A DNA stretch of 64,000 nucleotides from Mesorhizobium sp. M3A.F.Ca.ET.080.04.2.1 (GCF_003952525.1 NZ_CP034451.1:2604001-2668000), one strand, 5' to 3'; counted from the first letter of the stretch, positions 53,745 to 63,120 are shown. Numbers and translations: made by a program. Notes: generated by a model not told the origin, from the sequence alone.

Positions 53745-53903
53745 ATGATGGGACGCCTCAGATCCCTTTTCGCGCATTGGAGCCGCCGTCTGAAGCGGCT
53801 GTTCCAGGGCGAGCGCTACCATCCGGAACTCCATTACATGCGTGGACCGGGGCCGAAGACGAAAGCCAAGACTGCTGACGTCAAGAGCGTTCGCGGATCA
53901 TGA
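53745..53903 (+). CDS. Small basic protein coupled to soeA
   Basis: 52 residues, strongly basic: MMGRLRSLFAHWSRRLKRLF, then QGERYHPELHYMRGPG and a lysine-rich end. No membrane segment or cysteine is present. Its TGA overlaps the soeA-like ATG (ATGA at 53900-53903), which argues that it is translated and coupled. The start could also be the next ATG at 53748 or an upstream one at 53709. Small unannotated ORFs are known in front of molybdoenzyme operons; a chaperone or RNA-binding role is speculation. Confidence 0.55.
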   Translation: MMGRLRSLFAHWSRRLKRLFQGERYHPELHYMRGPGPKTKAKTADVKSVRGS

Positions 53904-56830
53904 AACACGCACCGCCGCGCGGCGCCAATTCCGCACCGTCGCAACGGCCGCTGGCCGAGACGCGCGCGCCCGACGAAGGCGATGGCGTCGACACCTCGCC
54001 CAGCGTCTCCGACCGCATCGCCAAGACGACCTGCTACATGTGCGCCTGCCGATGCGGCATCGACGTCCACATCAAGGACGGCAAGGTGCGCTACATCAAC
54101 GGCAACAAGGACCATCCGGTGAACCGCGGCGTGATCTGCGGCAAGGGCAGCGCCGGCATCATGCAGCATTACAGCCCGGCGCGGCTGAAGAAGCCTCTGC
54201 TGCGCAGCGGACCGCGCGGCGCGGGCGAATTCCGGGAGATCGAGTGGGAAGAGGCATTCGCCATCGCCACCGAGCGGCTGTCGGCGATCCGCAGCACCGA
54301 TCCGAAAAAGCTCGCCTTCTTCACTGGGCGCGACCAGTCGCAATCGCTGACCGGCTGGTGGGCAAGCCAGTTCGGCACGCCGAACTTCGCCGCCCATGGC
54401 GGCTTCTGCTCGGTCAATATGGCGGCCGGCGGCCTCTACACGATCGGCGGCTCTTTCTGGGAGTTCGGCGAGCCCGACTGGGACAACACGAAATACTTCA
54501 TGCTGTTCGGCGTCGCCGAGGACCATGATTCCAACCCGATCAAGATCGGCCTCGGCAAGCTCAAGGCGCGCGGCGCCAAGGTGGTGTCGATCAACCCGTG
54601 CCGCACCGGCTACAATGCGATCGCCGACGACTGGATCGGCATCCGGCCGGGCACGGACGGCCTGTTCGTGCTGGCGCTGATCCACGAACTGCTCAAGGCC
54701 GGACGCGTCGATCTCGACTATCTGCTGCGCTACACCAACGCTGCAGCCCTGGTGATCCAGGAGCCCGGCGCAGCCGATGACGGGCTGCTCGTTCGCGACG
54801 GCGGCGGCAATCTCCTGGTCTGGGACAGGGTGGCAAAAACTCCGGTCTGCGCAACCGACTCCGAAACGAAGCCGGCGCTGACCGGCGGCTACACGGTCGG
54901 CGGCCGGCGCTGCGTGCCGGTGTTCCAGCTGATCGCGGACCGTTACCTCGACGACAGCTATTCGCCGGATGCGGTCGCCGGCCGGTGCGGCATCCCCGCC
55001 GAGACGATCCGCCGGATCGCGGCGGAACTGGCGCACGTCGCCTTCGAACAGACGATCGAATTGCCGATCGCCTGGACCGATTGGGCGGGCCGCCGCCATG
55101 AGACGATCAAGGGGCGACCGGTGTCGATGCACGCCATGCGCGGCATCTCAGCCCATTCCAACGGTTTTCACACCTGCCGCGCCATCCATCTGCTTCAGGT
55201 GTTGTTGGGCACCGTGGACGTGCCAGGCGGCTTCCGCTTCAAGCCGCCCTACCCGCGCTCGGCGCCGCCGGGGCCGAAGCCCGCCGGCAAGAATGTCCGA
55301 CCGATGACCGCACTGGAAGGCATGCCGCTCGGCTTCGTCTGCGGTCCCGACGATCTGCTGCTCGACGAGGCCGGCAAACCGATCCGCATCGACAAGGCCT
55401 ATTCCTGGGAAGCGCCTCTAGCCGCGCACGGGCTGATGCACAGCGTCATCCGCAATGCCTGGGCAGGCGATCCTTATCCGATCGACACGTTGATGATGTA
55501 CATGTCGAACATGGCCTGGAACTCGTCCATGAACACGGTCGAGACGATCGCCATGCTGACCGACAAGGACGAGGCTGGCGACTACAAGATTCCCTTCATC
55601 ATCTATTCCGACGCCTATTATTCCGAGACGGTGCCATTCGCCGACCTGGTGCTGCCCGACACCACCTATCTGGAGCGGCACGACTGCATCAGCCTGCTCG
55701 ACCGGCCGATCAGCCATGCCGACGGGCCGGGCGATGCCATCCGCCATCCGGTCGTGCAGCCGGACCGCGATGTGCGCCCGTTCCAGTCGGTGCTGATCGA
55801 ACTCGGCGCGCGGCTCGGCTTGCCCGGCTTCGTCGCCGAGGACGGCTCGGCCAGGTACCGCGACTATGCCGATTACATCGTCAACCATGAACGCGCGCCC
55901 GGCATCGGCCCGCTTGCCGGCTGGCGCGGCAAGAACGGCGACGCAATCGGCAAGGGCGAGATCAATCCGGACCAGCTGCAGCGCTACATCGACAATGGCG
56001 GCTTCTGGCACCACGACTTCAGCGAGGACCAGCGCTATTACAAGATGGGCAACCGCGCCTATCTCGATTTTGCGGTGCAGATGGGCTTCATACCGAAAGC
56101 GGAGCCAATCGTCTTCCAGCTCTATTCGGAACCGATGCAGCGCTTCCGGCTCGCCGCGCGCGGCCATGGAAAGCTGCAGCCGTCCGAGGCGGAGCGCGAC
56201 CGCATCGAGACCTATATGGACCCGTTGCCCTTTTGGTATGCCCCCTTCGAGGACGACACTGTCGACGTCGACAAATATCCGCTGCATGCGCTGACGCAGC
56301 GGCCGATGCACATGTACCACTCATGGGGTTCGCAGAATGCGTGGCTCCGACAGATCACCAGCCAGAACAGGCTGTTCGTGCACCGTCAGACAGCGATCGG
56401 GCTCGGCCTGGCCGACGACGACTGGGTGTGGATCGAGAGCGTCAACGGCCGGGTGAAAGGGCAGATCAAGCTGATCGACGGCGTGAACCCGGACACGGTG
56501 TGGACCTGGAACGCGATCGGCAAGCGGCGCGGCAGCTGGGGGCTGAAGGACGACGCGGCGGAATCCAATCGCGGCTTCCTGCTCAACCACATCATCGCCG
56601 ACCAGACCGCGGCCGATGCCAACGGCAAGCGATATTCGAATTCCGATCCGGTCACGGGACAGGCGGCATGGTTCGACGTGCGCGTGCGCATCGCCAGATG
56701 CGAACGGCAAGAAGCCGGTTTCACCGAGCCGCAATTCGAACGCTTCAGCCAGCCGCCAGATGTCGAGCCGCCGCCTGACGTGCTTCGCTTCGGCGCAGCG
56801 CTCCGCATAAAAAGGGAGGCCGCGGAATGA
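53900..56830 (+). CDS. soeA: Molybdopterin oxidoreductase, SoeA-type sulfite dehydrogenase catalytic subunit
   Basis: 976 residues, bis-MGD molybdenum enzyme. An N-terminal [4Fe-4S] site is formed by Cys45, Cys48, Cys52 and Cys80 (TTCYMCACRCGI ... RGVICGKG). Cys170 in AAHGGFCSVNMAAGG is the likely Mo ligand, as in the PsrA/PhsA/SoeA branch. There is no twin-arginine signal, so the enzyme is cytoplasmic, as SoeA is. With the ferredoxin-like and DmsC-like subunits downstream it matches SoeABC, which oxidises sulfite to sulfate and passes electrons to quinone. Other possibilities are a related thiosulfate or polysulfide reductase or a formate dehydrogenase-like enzyme; the TSUP neighbour favours sulfite. 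Confidence 0.82.
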   Translation: MKHAPPRGANSAPSQRPLAETRAPDEGDGVDTSPSVSDRIAKTTCYMCACRCGIDVHIKDGKVRYINGNKDHPVNRGVICGKGSAGIMQHYSPARLKKPLLRSGPRGAGEFREIEWEEAFAIATERLSAIRSTDPKKLAFFTGRDQSQSLTGWWASQFGTPNFAAHGGFCSVNMAAGGLYTIGGSFWEFGEPDWDNTKYFMLFGVAEDHDSNPIKIGLGKLKARGAKVVSINPCRTGYNAIADDWIGIRPGTDGLFVLALIHELLKAGRVDLDYLLRYTNAAALVIQEPGAADDGLLVRDGGGNLLVWDRVAKTPVCATDSETKPALTGGYTVGGRRCVPVFQLIADRYLDDSYSPDAVAGRCGIPAETIRRIAAELAHVAFEQTIELPIAWTDWAGRRHETIKGRPVSMHAMRGISAHSNGFHTCRAIHLLQVLLGTVDVPGGFRFKPPYPRSAPPGPKPAGKNVRPMTALEGMPLGFVCGPDDLLLDEAGKPIRIDKAYSWEAPLAAHGLMHSVIRNAWAGDPYPIDTLMMYMSNMAWNSSMNTVETIAMLTDKDEAGDYKIPFIIYSDAYYSETVPFADLVLPDTTYLERHDCISLLDRPISHADGPGDAIRHPVVQPDRDVRPFQSVLIELGARLGLPGFVAEDGSARYRDYADYIVNHERAPGIGPLAGWRGKNGDAIGKGEINPDQLQRYIDNGGFWHHDFSEDQRYYKMGNRAYLDFAVQMGFIPKAEPIVFQLYSEPMQRFRLAARGHGKLQPSEAERDRIETYMDPLPFWYAPFEDDTVDVDKYPLHALTQRPMHMYHSWGSQNAWLRQITSQNRLFVHRQTAIGLGLADDDWVWIESVNGRVKGQIKLIDGVNPDTVWTWNAIGKRRGSWGLKDDAAESNRGFLLNHIIADQTAADANGKRYSNSDPVTGQAAWFDVRVRIARCERQEAGFTEPQFERFSQPPDVEPPPDVLRFGAALRIKREAAE

Positions 56831-57561
56831 CCTGTCTTCCCGCGCATACCGAGAAAAAACTCGGTCTCGTCATCGACCTCGACACCTGCGTCGGCTGCCA
56901 GGCCTGCGTCACCGCTTGCAAGGAATGGAACACCGGCGGCCACATGGCGCCGCTGACCGACATCGACCCTTATGGCGGGCATGTCGACGGCGTCTGGTTC
57001 AACCGCGTGCACACTTACGAGCACATGACCGAGATGGGCGGTCGCACGGTCAACTTCCCGCGCTCCTGCCTGCATTGCGAACAGCCGGCCTGCGTCACCG
57101 TCTGCCCGACCGGCGCTTCCTACAAGCGTGCTTCGGACGGCATCGTGCTGGTCGACGAGGACAAATGCATCGGCTGCAAGCTGTGCAGCTGGGCCTGTCC
57201 CTATGGCGCGCGCGAGTTCGACACGGACGTCGGTGTGATGAAGAAATGCACGCTGTGCGTCGACCGCATCTACAACGATAATCTGGCCGAAGAGGACCGC
57301 GTGCCGGCCTGCGTCGCCGCCTGCCCGACCAGCGCCCGGCATTTCGGCGATCTCGGCGATCCGGCTTCGGCGATCTCGCAGCTTGTCGAGGCGCGCGGCG
57401 GCGTCGAGCTGATGCCGGAGCTTGGCTACAAACCAACCAATAGATACCTGCCGCCGCGCGCTCGCACCGAGCGCGCCGCAAGAGTGGATGCGCCGGCGCT
57501 GGAGCCTATCCGCGCCGAAGGCGGATTCCTCGGCTGGATCGACCGCATGCTTTCGAACTGA
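56827..57561 (+). CDS. soeB: Iron-sulfur subunit of the sulfite dehydrogenase (SoeB-type)
   Basis: 244 residues with four [4Fe-4S] binding clusters of cysteines in the DmsB/PsrB pattern: IDLDTCVGCQACVTACKEWN, RSCLHCEQPACVTVCPTGAS, DEDKCIGCKLCSWACPYGAR and KKCTLCVDRIY with VPACVAACPTSARHFGDLGD. It carries electrons from the molybdenum subunit to the membrane anchor. Start overlaps the soeA-like stop (ATGA at 56827-56830). No signal peptide. Confidence 0.88.
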   Translation: MTCLPAHTEKKLGLVIDLDTCVGCQACVTACKEWNTGGHMAPLTDIDPYGGHVDGVWFNRVHTYEHMTEMGGRTVNFPRSCLHCEQPACVTVCPTGASYKRASDGIVLVDEDKCIGCKLCSWACPYGAREFDTDVGVMKKCTLCVDRIYNDNLAEEDRVPACVAACPTSARHFGDLGDPASAISQLVEARGGVELMPELGYKPTNRYLPPRARTERAARVDAPALEPIRAEGGFLGWIDRMLSN

Positions 57562-57567
57562 TCCACG

Positions 57568-58506
57568 ATGCATCCCGCCATCTCCGTCGTTTTCTTCACC
57601 ACTGCGACCGGCGCTGGCTATGGCCTGCTGGCGCTGCTCGGCGTGCTCGGCGGCTTGGGGTATGTTGAACCAGGGTTCTGGTTCGGACTTGTCAGCATGG
57701 CCCTGGCGCTTGGCCTGATTGTCGCTGGCCTCCTCTCCTCGACCGGCCATCTGGGGCGACCCGAGAGAGCCTGGCGCGCCTTCTCGCAGTGGCGCAGTTC
57801 CTGGCTGTCGCGCGAGGGCGTGGCGTCGGTCGCGACGTTCATTCCGGCCGCGCTGTTCGGCATCGGCTGGGCAGTCCTTGGGCGAAGCGGCGGCTGGGTG
57901 GCCGTTGCCGGACTGCTGGCAGCGGCCGGAGGGGCTGCCACGGTCGGCGCGACGGGCATGATCTATGCCTCGCTGAAGCCGATCGCGCAGTGGCACAGCC
58001 GCTATACTTTGCCGGCTTATCTTGTCTTCGCGGCCATGACCGGCGCCGTGTTGCTCAACGCCCTGCTTCAGGGTTTCGGCCGCGGGTCGACGTCAGTGCT
58101 GGCCTGCGCGGGGCTCGCCACGCTCGCCGGCTGGGGCTGGAAGCTGGCGACATGGCGGCACAATGACCGGCTGGAGCTCCCGACCAGCACCAATGCGGCG
58201 ACGGGCCTGGCCGGCGGCACCGTGCGCTCGATCGAGTGGCCGCATACCGAGGAAAATTACGTGCTCAAGGAAATGGGATTCCGCATCGCACGCAAGCACA
58301 GCGCGAGGCTGCGGCGGATCACGAACTTCCTGGCTTTTGCCGCGCCCGCTGTCCTGCTGGGTATTGCGTTCCTCTTGCCATGGCCAGTCGCGGCCGCAAC
58401 GGCGTCAGTGCTTGCAGCGCTCCTGCAGTTCGCCGGCATGCTGGTAGAGCGCTGGCTGTTCTTCGCGGAAGCGAAGCACACCGTAACGCTCTACTATGGT
58501 CGGTAG
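57568..58506 (+). CDS. soeC: DmsC-type membrane anchor of the sulfite dehydrogenase (SoeC-type)
   Basis: 312-residue membrane protein with about eight helices, starting MHPAISVVFFTTATGAGYGL. The DmsC-family region SSTGHLGRPERAWRAFSQWR with SSWLSREGV is well conserved and is the likely quinone-site loop, together with KPIAQWHSRYTLPAYL. It anchors SoeAB on the cytoplasmic face and reduces ubiquinone. It begins 6 bases after soeB and ends 6 bases before the convergent pdeM stop. Confidence 0.87.
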   Translation: MHPAISVVFFTTATGAGYGLLALLGVLGGLGYVEPGFWFGLVSMALALGLIVAGLLSSTGHLGRPERAWRAFSQWRSSWLSREGVASVATFIPAALFGIGWAVLGRSGGWVAVAGLLAAAGGAATVGATGMIYASLKPIAQWHSRYTLPAYLVFAAMTGAVLLNALLQGFGRGSTSVLACAGLATLAGWGWKLATWRHNDRLELPTSTNAATGLAGGTVRSIEWPHTEENYVLKEMGFRIARKHSARLRRITNFLAFAAPAVLLGIAFLLPWPVAAATASVLAALLQFAGMLVERWLFFAEAKHTVTLYYGR

Positions 58507-58512
58507 CGGACA

Positions 58513-59229
58513 TCAGCCCGGCCGCAGCATCGAGCCGGAAATAGCGAAGATGCGTTGGGCGCCCAGCATATAGGCCACCAGCGTTTCCAGCCGGAACAGG
58601 CCCGCATAGGCGCGGTCGAGCACGTTGAGCGAGCCGGTATAGGCGCCGAAGGCCGGCATGATCATGCGGCCGCCATCGCCGGCAAAGCAGCGACGCCTGA
58701 CCGAGCGGCCACGCTGCACGATGCGCGCGCAAGGATGCAGGTGACCCGCGATCTCGCCTTCCACCCTCTGCTTTGAAGGTTCGTGCCGGAACAGCAGCGC
58801 ACCAATGGCGAGTTCCTTCACCGTCTCGCCGGGCAAGTCGGCCGGCGCATCCGGATCGTGGTTGCCGGCGACCCAGAACCAGTCGCGGCCGGCCATCATC
58901 GCCTCCAGACGATCGCGGAAACTTTGGTGCATGCGCCCGGCGCCGCCGCCATCGTGGAAGGAATCGCCGAGGCTGACAACGATGCGCGGCTGATAGTCGG
59001 CGATCACCGCCTGCAGTTGCAGCAGCGTCGCGCTGGTGTCGTAGGGCGGGATGAGGGTGCCGCGCCTGGCGAAGGACGAGCCTTTCTCGAGATGCAGGTC
59101 GGAGACCGCAAGCAGCCGCAGATCGGGGAAGTAGAGCCCGCCGCGCCGGTCGCAGACCGCGCGTTCGCCGGCGATGCCGACAAGATCGGCCTCGGCGATC
59201 AGCGACGCGCGCGACAGCGAAAAATTCAT
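58513..59229 (-). CDS. pdeM: Ligase-associated DNA-damage metallophosphoesterase PdeM
   Basis: 238-residue calcineurin-like phosphoesterase. Metal-binding motifs are LLAVSDLHLEKGSSFARRG, VSLGDSFHDGGG, VAGNHDPDAP and EIAGHLHPCARI. The sequence EKGSSFARRGTLIPPYDT is diagnostic of PdeM, which belongs to a conserved four-gene set with a DNA ligase, an exonuclease and an Lhr-type helicase. Here only the helicase is adjacent (120 bases upstream, same strand, separated by a family B repeat); the ligase and exonuclease genes are not in the window. Confidence 0.92.
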   Translation of the reverse strand: MNFSLSRASLIAEADLVGIAGERAVCDRRGGLYFPDLRLLAVSDLHLEKGSSFARRGTLIPPYDTSATLLQLQAVIADYQPRIVVSLGDSFHDGGGAGRMHQSFRDRLEAMMAGRDWFWVAGNHDPDAPADLPGETVKELAIGALLFRHEPSKQRVEGEIAGHLHPCARIVQRGRSVRRRCFAGDGGRMIMPAFGAYTGSLNVLDRAYAGLFRLETLVAYMLGAQRIFAISGSMLRPG

Positions 59230-59248
59230 CCCCTTCGTGACCCTCTCT

Positions 59249-59352
59249 CAGAGCCGTTCACCGTTTCACCGAAACGGCGAACCACTCTATCTGTCTGTCT
59301 TGCTGCAATTCCGGACGAAAAAGCGCTTCACACTTTTCCTGGAATTGCTCTA
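59249..59352 (-). repeat. Dispersed bipartite palindromic repeat, family B, copy 3
   Basis: On the minus strand it starts at the helicase stop: TAGAGCAATTCCAGGAAAAG to GTCCGGAATTGC, then AGAGTGGTTCGCCGTTTCGG and TGAAACGGTGAACGGCTCT. Both parts are more regular than in copies 1 and 2, so this copy best shows the ancestral form. Confidence 0.85.
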
Positions 59353-61881
59353 GTCCATCATTTCCGGCCCCATGGCCTCTTCGACGAGGGTGGCGGCATC
59401 CATCAATAGCGTCTCGTCCGCCTCGCCATGCACCGGCATCTTGCCGATCTCGAGCATGATCGGCACCGCCAACGGCGATATCTGTTCGAGATTCTTATGC
59501 ACGATTCGACCGCGGATGCGCGAGAGCATCTCCGCAAGCCTACTGACATCGAGCAATCCTGTCGCGGCATCCGCACGGGTCGCCTGCAGCAGGATATGGT
59601 CGGGCTCATGGCTGCGCAGCACATCATAGATCAGGTCTGTCGACACGGTGACCTGGCGGCCGCTTTTCTCCTTGCCGGGATGGCGCTTCTCGATCAGCCC
59701 TGAAATGAGCGCGCAGTTCCTGAAGGTGCGTTTCAGCAGCCAGCTGTCGGCGAACCATGCCTCGAGATCGTCGCCGAGCATGTCCTGATCGAAGAGCGCG
59801 GCGAGCGAGGGCTTTCTGTTGCTGAACATCCGGCCCATGTCGGCCAGCGACCAGATGGCCAGTGCATAGTCGGTGGCGACGAAGCCGACCGGTTTGGCGC
59901 CCGCCCGGTCCAGGCGGCGGGTCAGCAGCATGCCGAGCGTTTGATGCGCGAGCCTGCCTTCGAACGGGTAGGCAACGAGGTAGTACCGGTTGCCGCGTGG
60001 AAACGTCTCGATCAACAGATCGTCCCGCTTCGGCAGGACGGACTTGTCGGCCTGGAACCGCAGCCAGTCCGCCACCTGCTCGGGCAGCTTCTTCCAGCGC
60101 TGCGGATCGTCGAGCATGGCGCGCACCTGCTCGGCGAGATAGGTCGAGAGCGGGAACTTGCCTCCGCCATAGTAAGGCACCTTCGCGTCGCTGCCGGGAG
60201 CGTTCGACACGAAGCACTCATTTTCGCGGATGCCCTCGAAGCGCAGGACCCTGCCGGCGAACATGAACGTGTCGCCGTGGGTCAAGGTCTCCAGAAACGC
60301 TTCCTCGATCTTTCCCAGCACCCTGCCGCCGCGCGAGGCAGCGCCTTTGCTTCCAGCCTGGACGTAGCGAACATTGAGCGCCGGCACTTCGATGATGGTG
60401 CCTACATTCAACCTGTACTGCTGAGCCATGCGGGGATTGGATACCCGCCACAAGCCCTCCTTGGTCCGGCGGATACGGGCATAGCGCTCATAATTTCTCA
60501 GTGCATATCCGCCCGTCGCGACGAACTCGACGACCCTGTCGAAGGTCGGCCTGTCGAGACCCGCATAAGGCGTAGCCGTGGTCACTTCGTCGAACAGCGC
60601 ATCGGCATGGAAAGGCGCCCCGCAGGCGCAGCCCAGCACGTGCTGCGCCAACACGTCGAGCCCTCCGTCTACGAGAGGCGGCGTGTCCTGAGCGCCGAGA
60701 TAGTTGGCGTCCAGCGCCGCCCGGCATTCCAGCACCTCGAAGCGGTTGGCAGGAATGAGGATCGCCTTGGAGGGCTCGTCCATGCGGTGATTGGCGCGGC
60801 CGATGCGCTGCGCCAGGCGGCTGGCGCCCTTCGGCGCGCCGACATGCACGACCAGGTCGACGTCGCCCCAGTCGATGCCGAGATCCAAGGTCGAGGTGGC
60901 GACGATGGCACGCAGCGCATTTTCGCCCATCGCCTTTTCGACCCGCCGCCGCTGCGCGACGTCGAGCGAGCCGTGATGGAGCGCGATCGGCAGCGTGTCG
61001 TCATTGACACGCCACAGTTCCTGAAACAGCAACTCGGCCTGGCTGCGTGTGTTGACGAAGAGCAGAGTGGTCTTGTGACGCTTGATCTCGCGGTAGATTT
61101 CCGGGGTGGCGTAGCGGGCCGAATGGCCGGCCCAGGGAACCCGCTCTTCGGAGTCGAGGATGGAGATTTCGGGCTTCGCGCCGCCGGTGACCACAATAAG
61201 CTCGGACATCGCTCCCGGGGAAGCCTGGCTGACCAGCCAGCGCCGCAATTCGTCCGGCTCGGCGACTGTGGCTGACAGGCCTATGGTCTGCAGCTTGGGG
61301 ACAAAAGCGCGCAGCCGCGCCAAGCCGAGCGCCAGCAGATGACCGCGTTTCGAGGTGACCAGCGAATGCAGTTCGTCGAGCACGACATAGCGCAGGTCCT
61401 CGAAGAAGCGCCTGGCATCGTTCGAGGCGATCAGCAGGGCAAGCTGTTCGGGCGTGGTGAGCAATATGTCGGGCGGCGCCAGCTTCTGCCGCTGGCGCTT
61501 GTGCGAGGGCGTGTCGCCGGTGCGTGTCTCGATGGTGACCGGGAGCCCGATCTCCTCGACCGGCCTGCCGAGATTGCGCTCGATGTCGACAGCCAGTGCC
61601 TTGAGAGGCGAGATGTAGAGCGTGTGGATGCCGCGATGCGCTTCGCCCGGCTTGCGGCGCGGCCGTTTGGCAAGCTCGGTGAGCGAAGGCAGGAAGCCAG
61701 CCAGCGTCTTGCCGGCGCCGGTCGGCGCGATCAGCAAGGCCGATTGTCCACCTTGAGCCTTCGCCAGCAGTTCGAGCTGATGGGCGCGCGGCGACCAGCC
61801 CTTTGCGGCAAACCATTTGACGAATGGCTCGGGCAGGACGACGGCGGCATTCAGTTCGGCAAGGCGCGGCTGCTCTGTCAC
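59350..61881 (-). CDS. Ligase-associated DEXH-box DNA helicase (Lhr-type)
   Basis: 843-residue superfamily 2 helicase of the Lhr core type. Walker A is LIAPTGAGKTLAGFLPSLTE (about residue 50), the DEXH box is YVVLDELHSLVTSKRGH, motif III is TIGLSATVAEPDELRRW and motif VI is SRLAQRIGRANHRM. The C-terminal Lhr-specific region (GTIIEVPALNVRYVQAGSKG onward) is complete. This family accompanies PdeM and acts in DNA repair, unwinding DNA and RNA-DNA hybrids. ATG at 61881. The ISAs1 element begins 85 bases upstream, close to the expected promoter. Confidence 0.92.
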   Translation of the reverse strand: MTEQPRLAELNAAVVLPEPFVKWFAAKGWSPRAHQLELLAKAQGGQSALLIAPTGAGKTLAGFLPSLTELAKRPRRKPGEAHRGIHTLYISPLKALAVDIERNLGRPVEEIGLPVTIETRTGDTPSHKRQRQKLAPPDILLTTPEQLALLIASNDARRFFEDLRYVVLDELHSLVTSKRGHLLALGLARLRAFVPKLQTIGLSATVAEPDELRRWLVSQASPGAMSELIVVTGGAKPEISILDSEERVPWAGHSARYATPEIYREIKRHKTTLLFVNTRSQAELLFQELWRVNDDTLPIALHHGSLDVAQRRRVEKAMGENALRAIVATSTLDLGIDWGDVDLVVHVGAPKGASRLAQRIGRANHRMDEPSKAILIPANRFEVLECRAALDANYLGAQDTPPLVDGGLDVLAQHVLGCACGAPFHADALFDEVTTATPYAGLDRPTFDRVVEFVATGGYALRNYERYARIRRTKEGLWRVSNPRMAQQYRLNVGTIIEVPALNVRYVQAGSKGAASRGGRVLGKIEEAFLETLTHGDTFMFAGRVLRFEGIRENECFVSNAPGSDAKVPYYGGGKFPLSTYLAEQVRAMLDDPQRWKKLPEQVADWLRFQADKSVLPKRDDLLIETFPRGNRYYLVAYPFEGRLAHQTLGMLLTRRLDRAGAKPVGFVATDYALAIWSLADMGRMFSNRKPSLAALFDQDMLGDDLEAWFADSWLLKRTFRNCALISGLIEKRHPGKEKSGRQVTVSTDLIYDVLRSHEPDHILLQATRADAATGLLDVSRLAEMLSRIRGRIVHKNLEQISPLAVPIMLEIGKMPVHGEADETLLMDAATLVEEAMGPEMMD

Positions 61882-61955
61882 ACGCCAGAGGTAGCGCGGC
61901 GGGCCGCCATCGCCAAGAAGAATCGGAACAAAAGGGGATCATTTCTCCCTTCTCC

Positions 61956-61965
61956 CCCTGACAAG
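61956..61965. repeat. Left target-site duplication of the IS
   Basis: CCCTGACAAG, repeated exactly at 63121-63130 on the other side of the element. Confidence 0.95.
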
Positions 61966-63120
61966 CAGGGGAATCGCATATGGCTTTTTGGGACTTGAAG
62001 TTGGCCTGAGAAGGGATTCTTTGGGCAGGCAGTCGAACGAAGGAGAGACTGCCATTTCCAGCCTTGAGAGCTATTTTGGCGCGCTGCCCGATCCGCGCGC
62101 CGGCAATGCCACGCATCGGCTTGGCGATTTGATCGTGATGATGATCGCGGCGAGCCTGTGCGGGGCGAGCAATGCGACGGAGTTCTCGTTGTTCGCGCAA
62201 GAGCGCAAGCAGGCGCTGTCGCGGTTGATCGAATATGAGGTGGCGCCCAGCCACGACACCTTCTCGCGGCTGTTGCGGCTGCTGGATCCAGAGGCGTTCG
62301 GCCGTGCTTTCGCCGCCTTTGCCGCGGGCTTCGCGCGTGCCTGCGAGGAGGTGGTCTCGCTCGACGGCAAGGCGCTGCGGCGAGCCTATGAGAAGGGCCT
62401 TGCGGCCAGTCCGCCGCTGACGGTGTCAGCCTTCGCCGCCGAGACGCGGCTGTGTCTGGCGGCGGTATCGCCCGGCGCCGGAGAGAACGAGGTCGAGGCA
62501 GCCCTCAGGGTCGTCGAACTCATTGATCTTACTGGCAGAATGGTCACCGCCGATGCGCTCCACTGTCACACGCGCATGGCAAAGGCCATCACCGAACGCG
62601 GCGGCGACTACCTGCTCGCGCTTAAAGGAAACCGCCGGCACTGGGTTGCTCACGCCAAGCAACAACTGACCGAGATCACCCCCGCTGTCGCGGAGCGGAC
62701 TGAAACCAGCCATGGCCGCAGCGAATGGCGGCAGGCCGAGGTCGTGGCGGCGGCCGAACCGCTGATGCCCGGTCACAAAGCCTTCATCCGCATCACCAGC
62801 CGGCGCGACCAGACCAAGCCGCTGACGCGCCTGTTCATGGCTTCCACATTGCTATCACCGCAACAGGCGCTCGAACTCACAAGAGCCCATTGGCAGATCG
62901 AGAATGGGCTGCATTGGATGCTCGACGTCCATCTGGACGAGGATCAATCCCGCGCCCGCAAGGACAATGCTCCCGCCAACACCGCGCTCCTCAACCGCAT
63001 CGCCAGAAACATCCTTCAGGGCGCCGATGTCGACAAAGTCCCCATTAGCCACCGCATCAAGAAATGCGCCTGGAATGACGACTACCTCATCCAGGCGCTT
63101 ACTCATATGCGATAGCCCTG
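61966..63120 (+). mobile_element. ISAs1-family insertion sequence, complete
   Basis: 1155 bases. The terminal inverted repeats are CAGGGGAATCGCATATG at the left (61966-61982) and CATATGCGATAGCCCTG at the right (63104-63120), which agree at 15 of 17 positions. A 10-base direct repeat flanks it. One transposase gene fills the element, and its stop codon lies inside the right repeat. The insertion split a short TCTCCC...GGGAGA dyad between the helicase and peptidase genes. Confidence 0.95.
61988..63115 (+). CDS. ISAs1-family transposase
   Basis: DDE transposase of up to 375 residues, apparently intact. N-terminal family region SLESYFGALPDPRAGNATHR is followed by catalytic Asp in VVSLDGKALRRAYEKG, second Asp in MVTADALHCHTRMAKAI with GGDYLLALKGNRRH, and Glu in AHWQIENGLHWMLDV (YREK-like region). 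The start is uncertain. The frame opens with TTG at 61988, but a good ribosome site GAAGGAGAG precedes an ATT at 62054, which begins ISSLESYFGALPDPR, where family members normally start. A rare start would keep expression low. Confidence 0.92.
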   Translation: MGLEVGLRRDSLGRQSNEGETAISSLESYFGALPDPRAGNATHRLGDLIVMMIAASLCGASNATEFSLFAQERKQALSRLIEYEVAPSHDTFSRLLRLLDPEAFGRAFAAFAAGFARACEEVVSLDGKALRRAYEKGLAASPPLTVSAFAAETRLCLAAVSPGAGENEVEAALRVVELIDLTGRMVTADALHCHTRMAKAITERGGDYLLALKGNRRHWVAHAKQQLTEITPAVAERTETSHGRSEWRQAEVVAAAEPLMPGHKAFIRITSRRDQTKPLTRLFMASTLLSPQQALELTRAHWQIENGLHWMLDVHLDEDQSRARKDNAPANTALLNRIARNILQGADVDKVPISHRIKKCAWNDDYLIQALTHMR

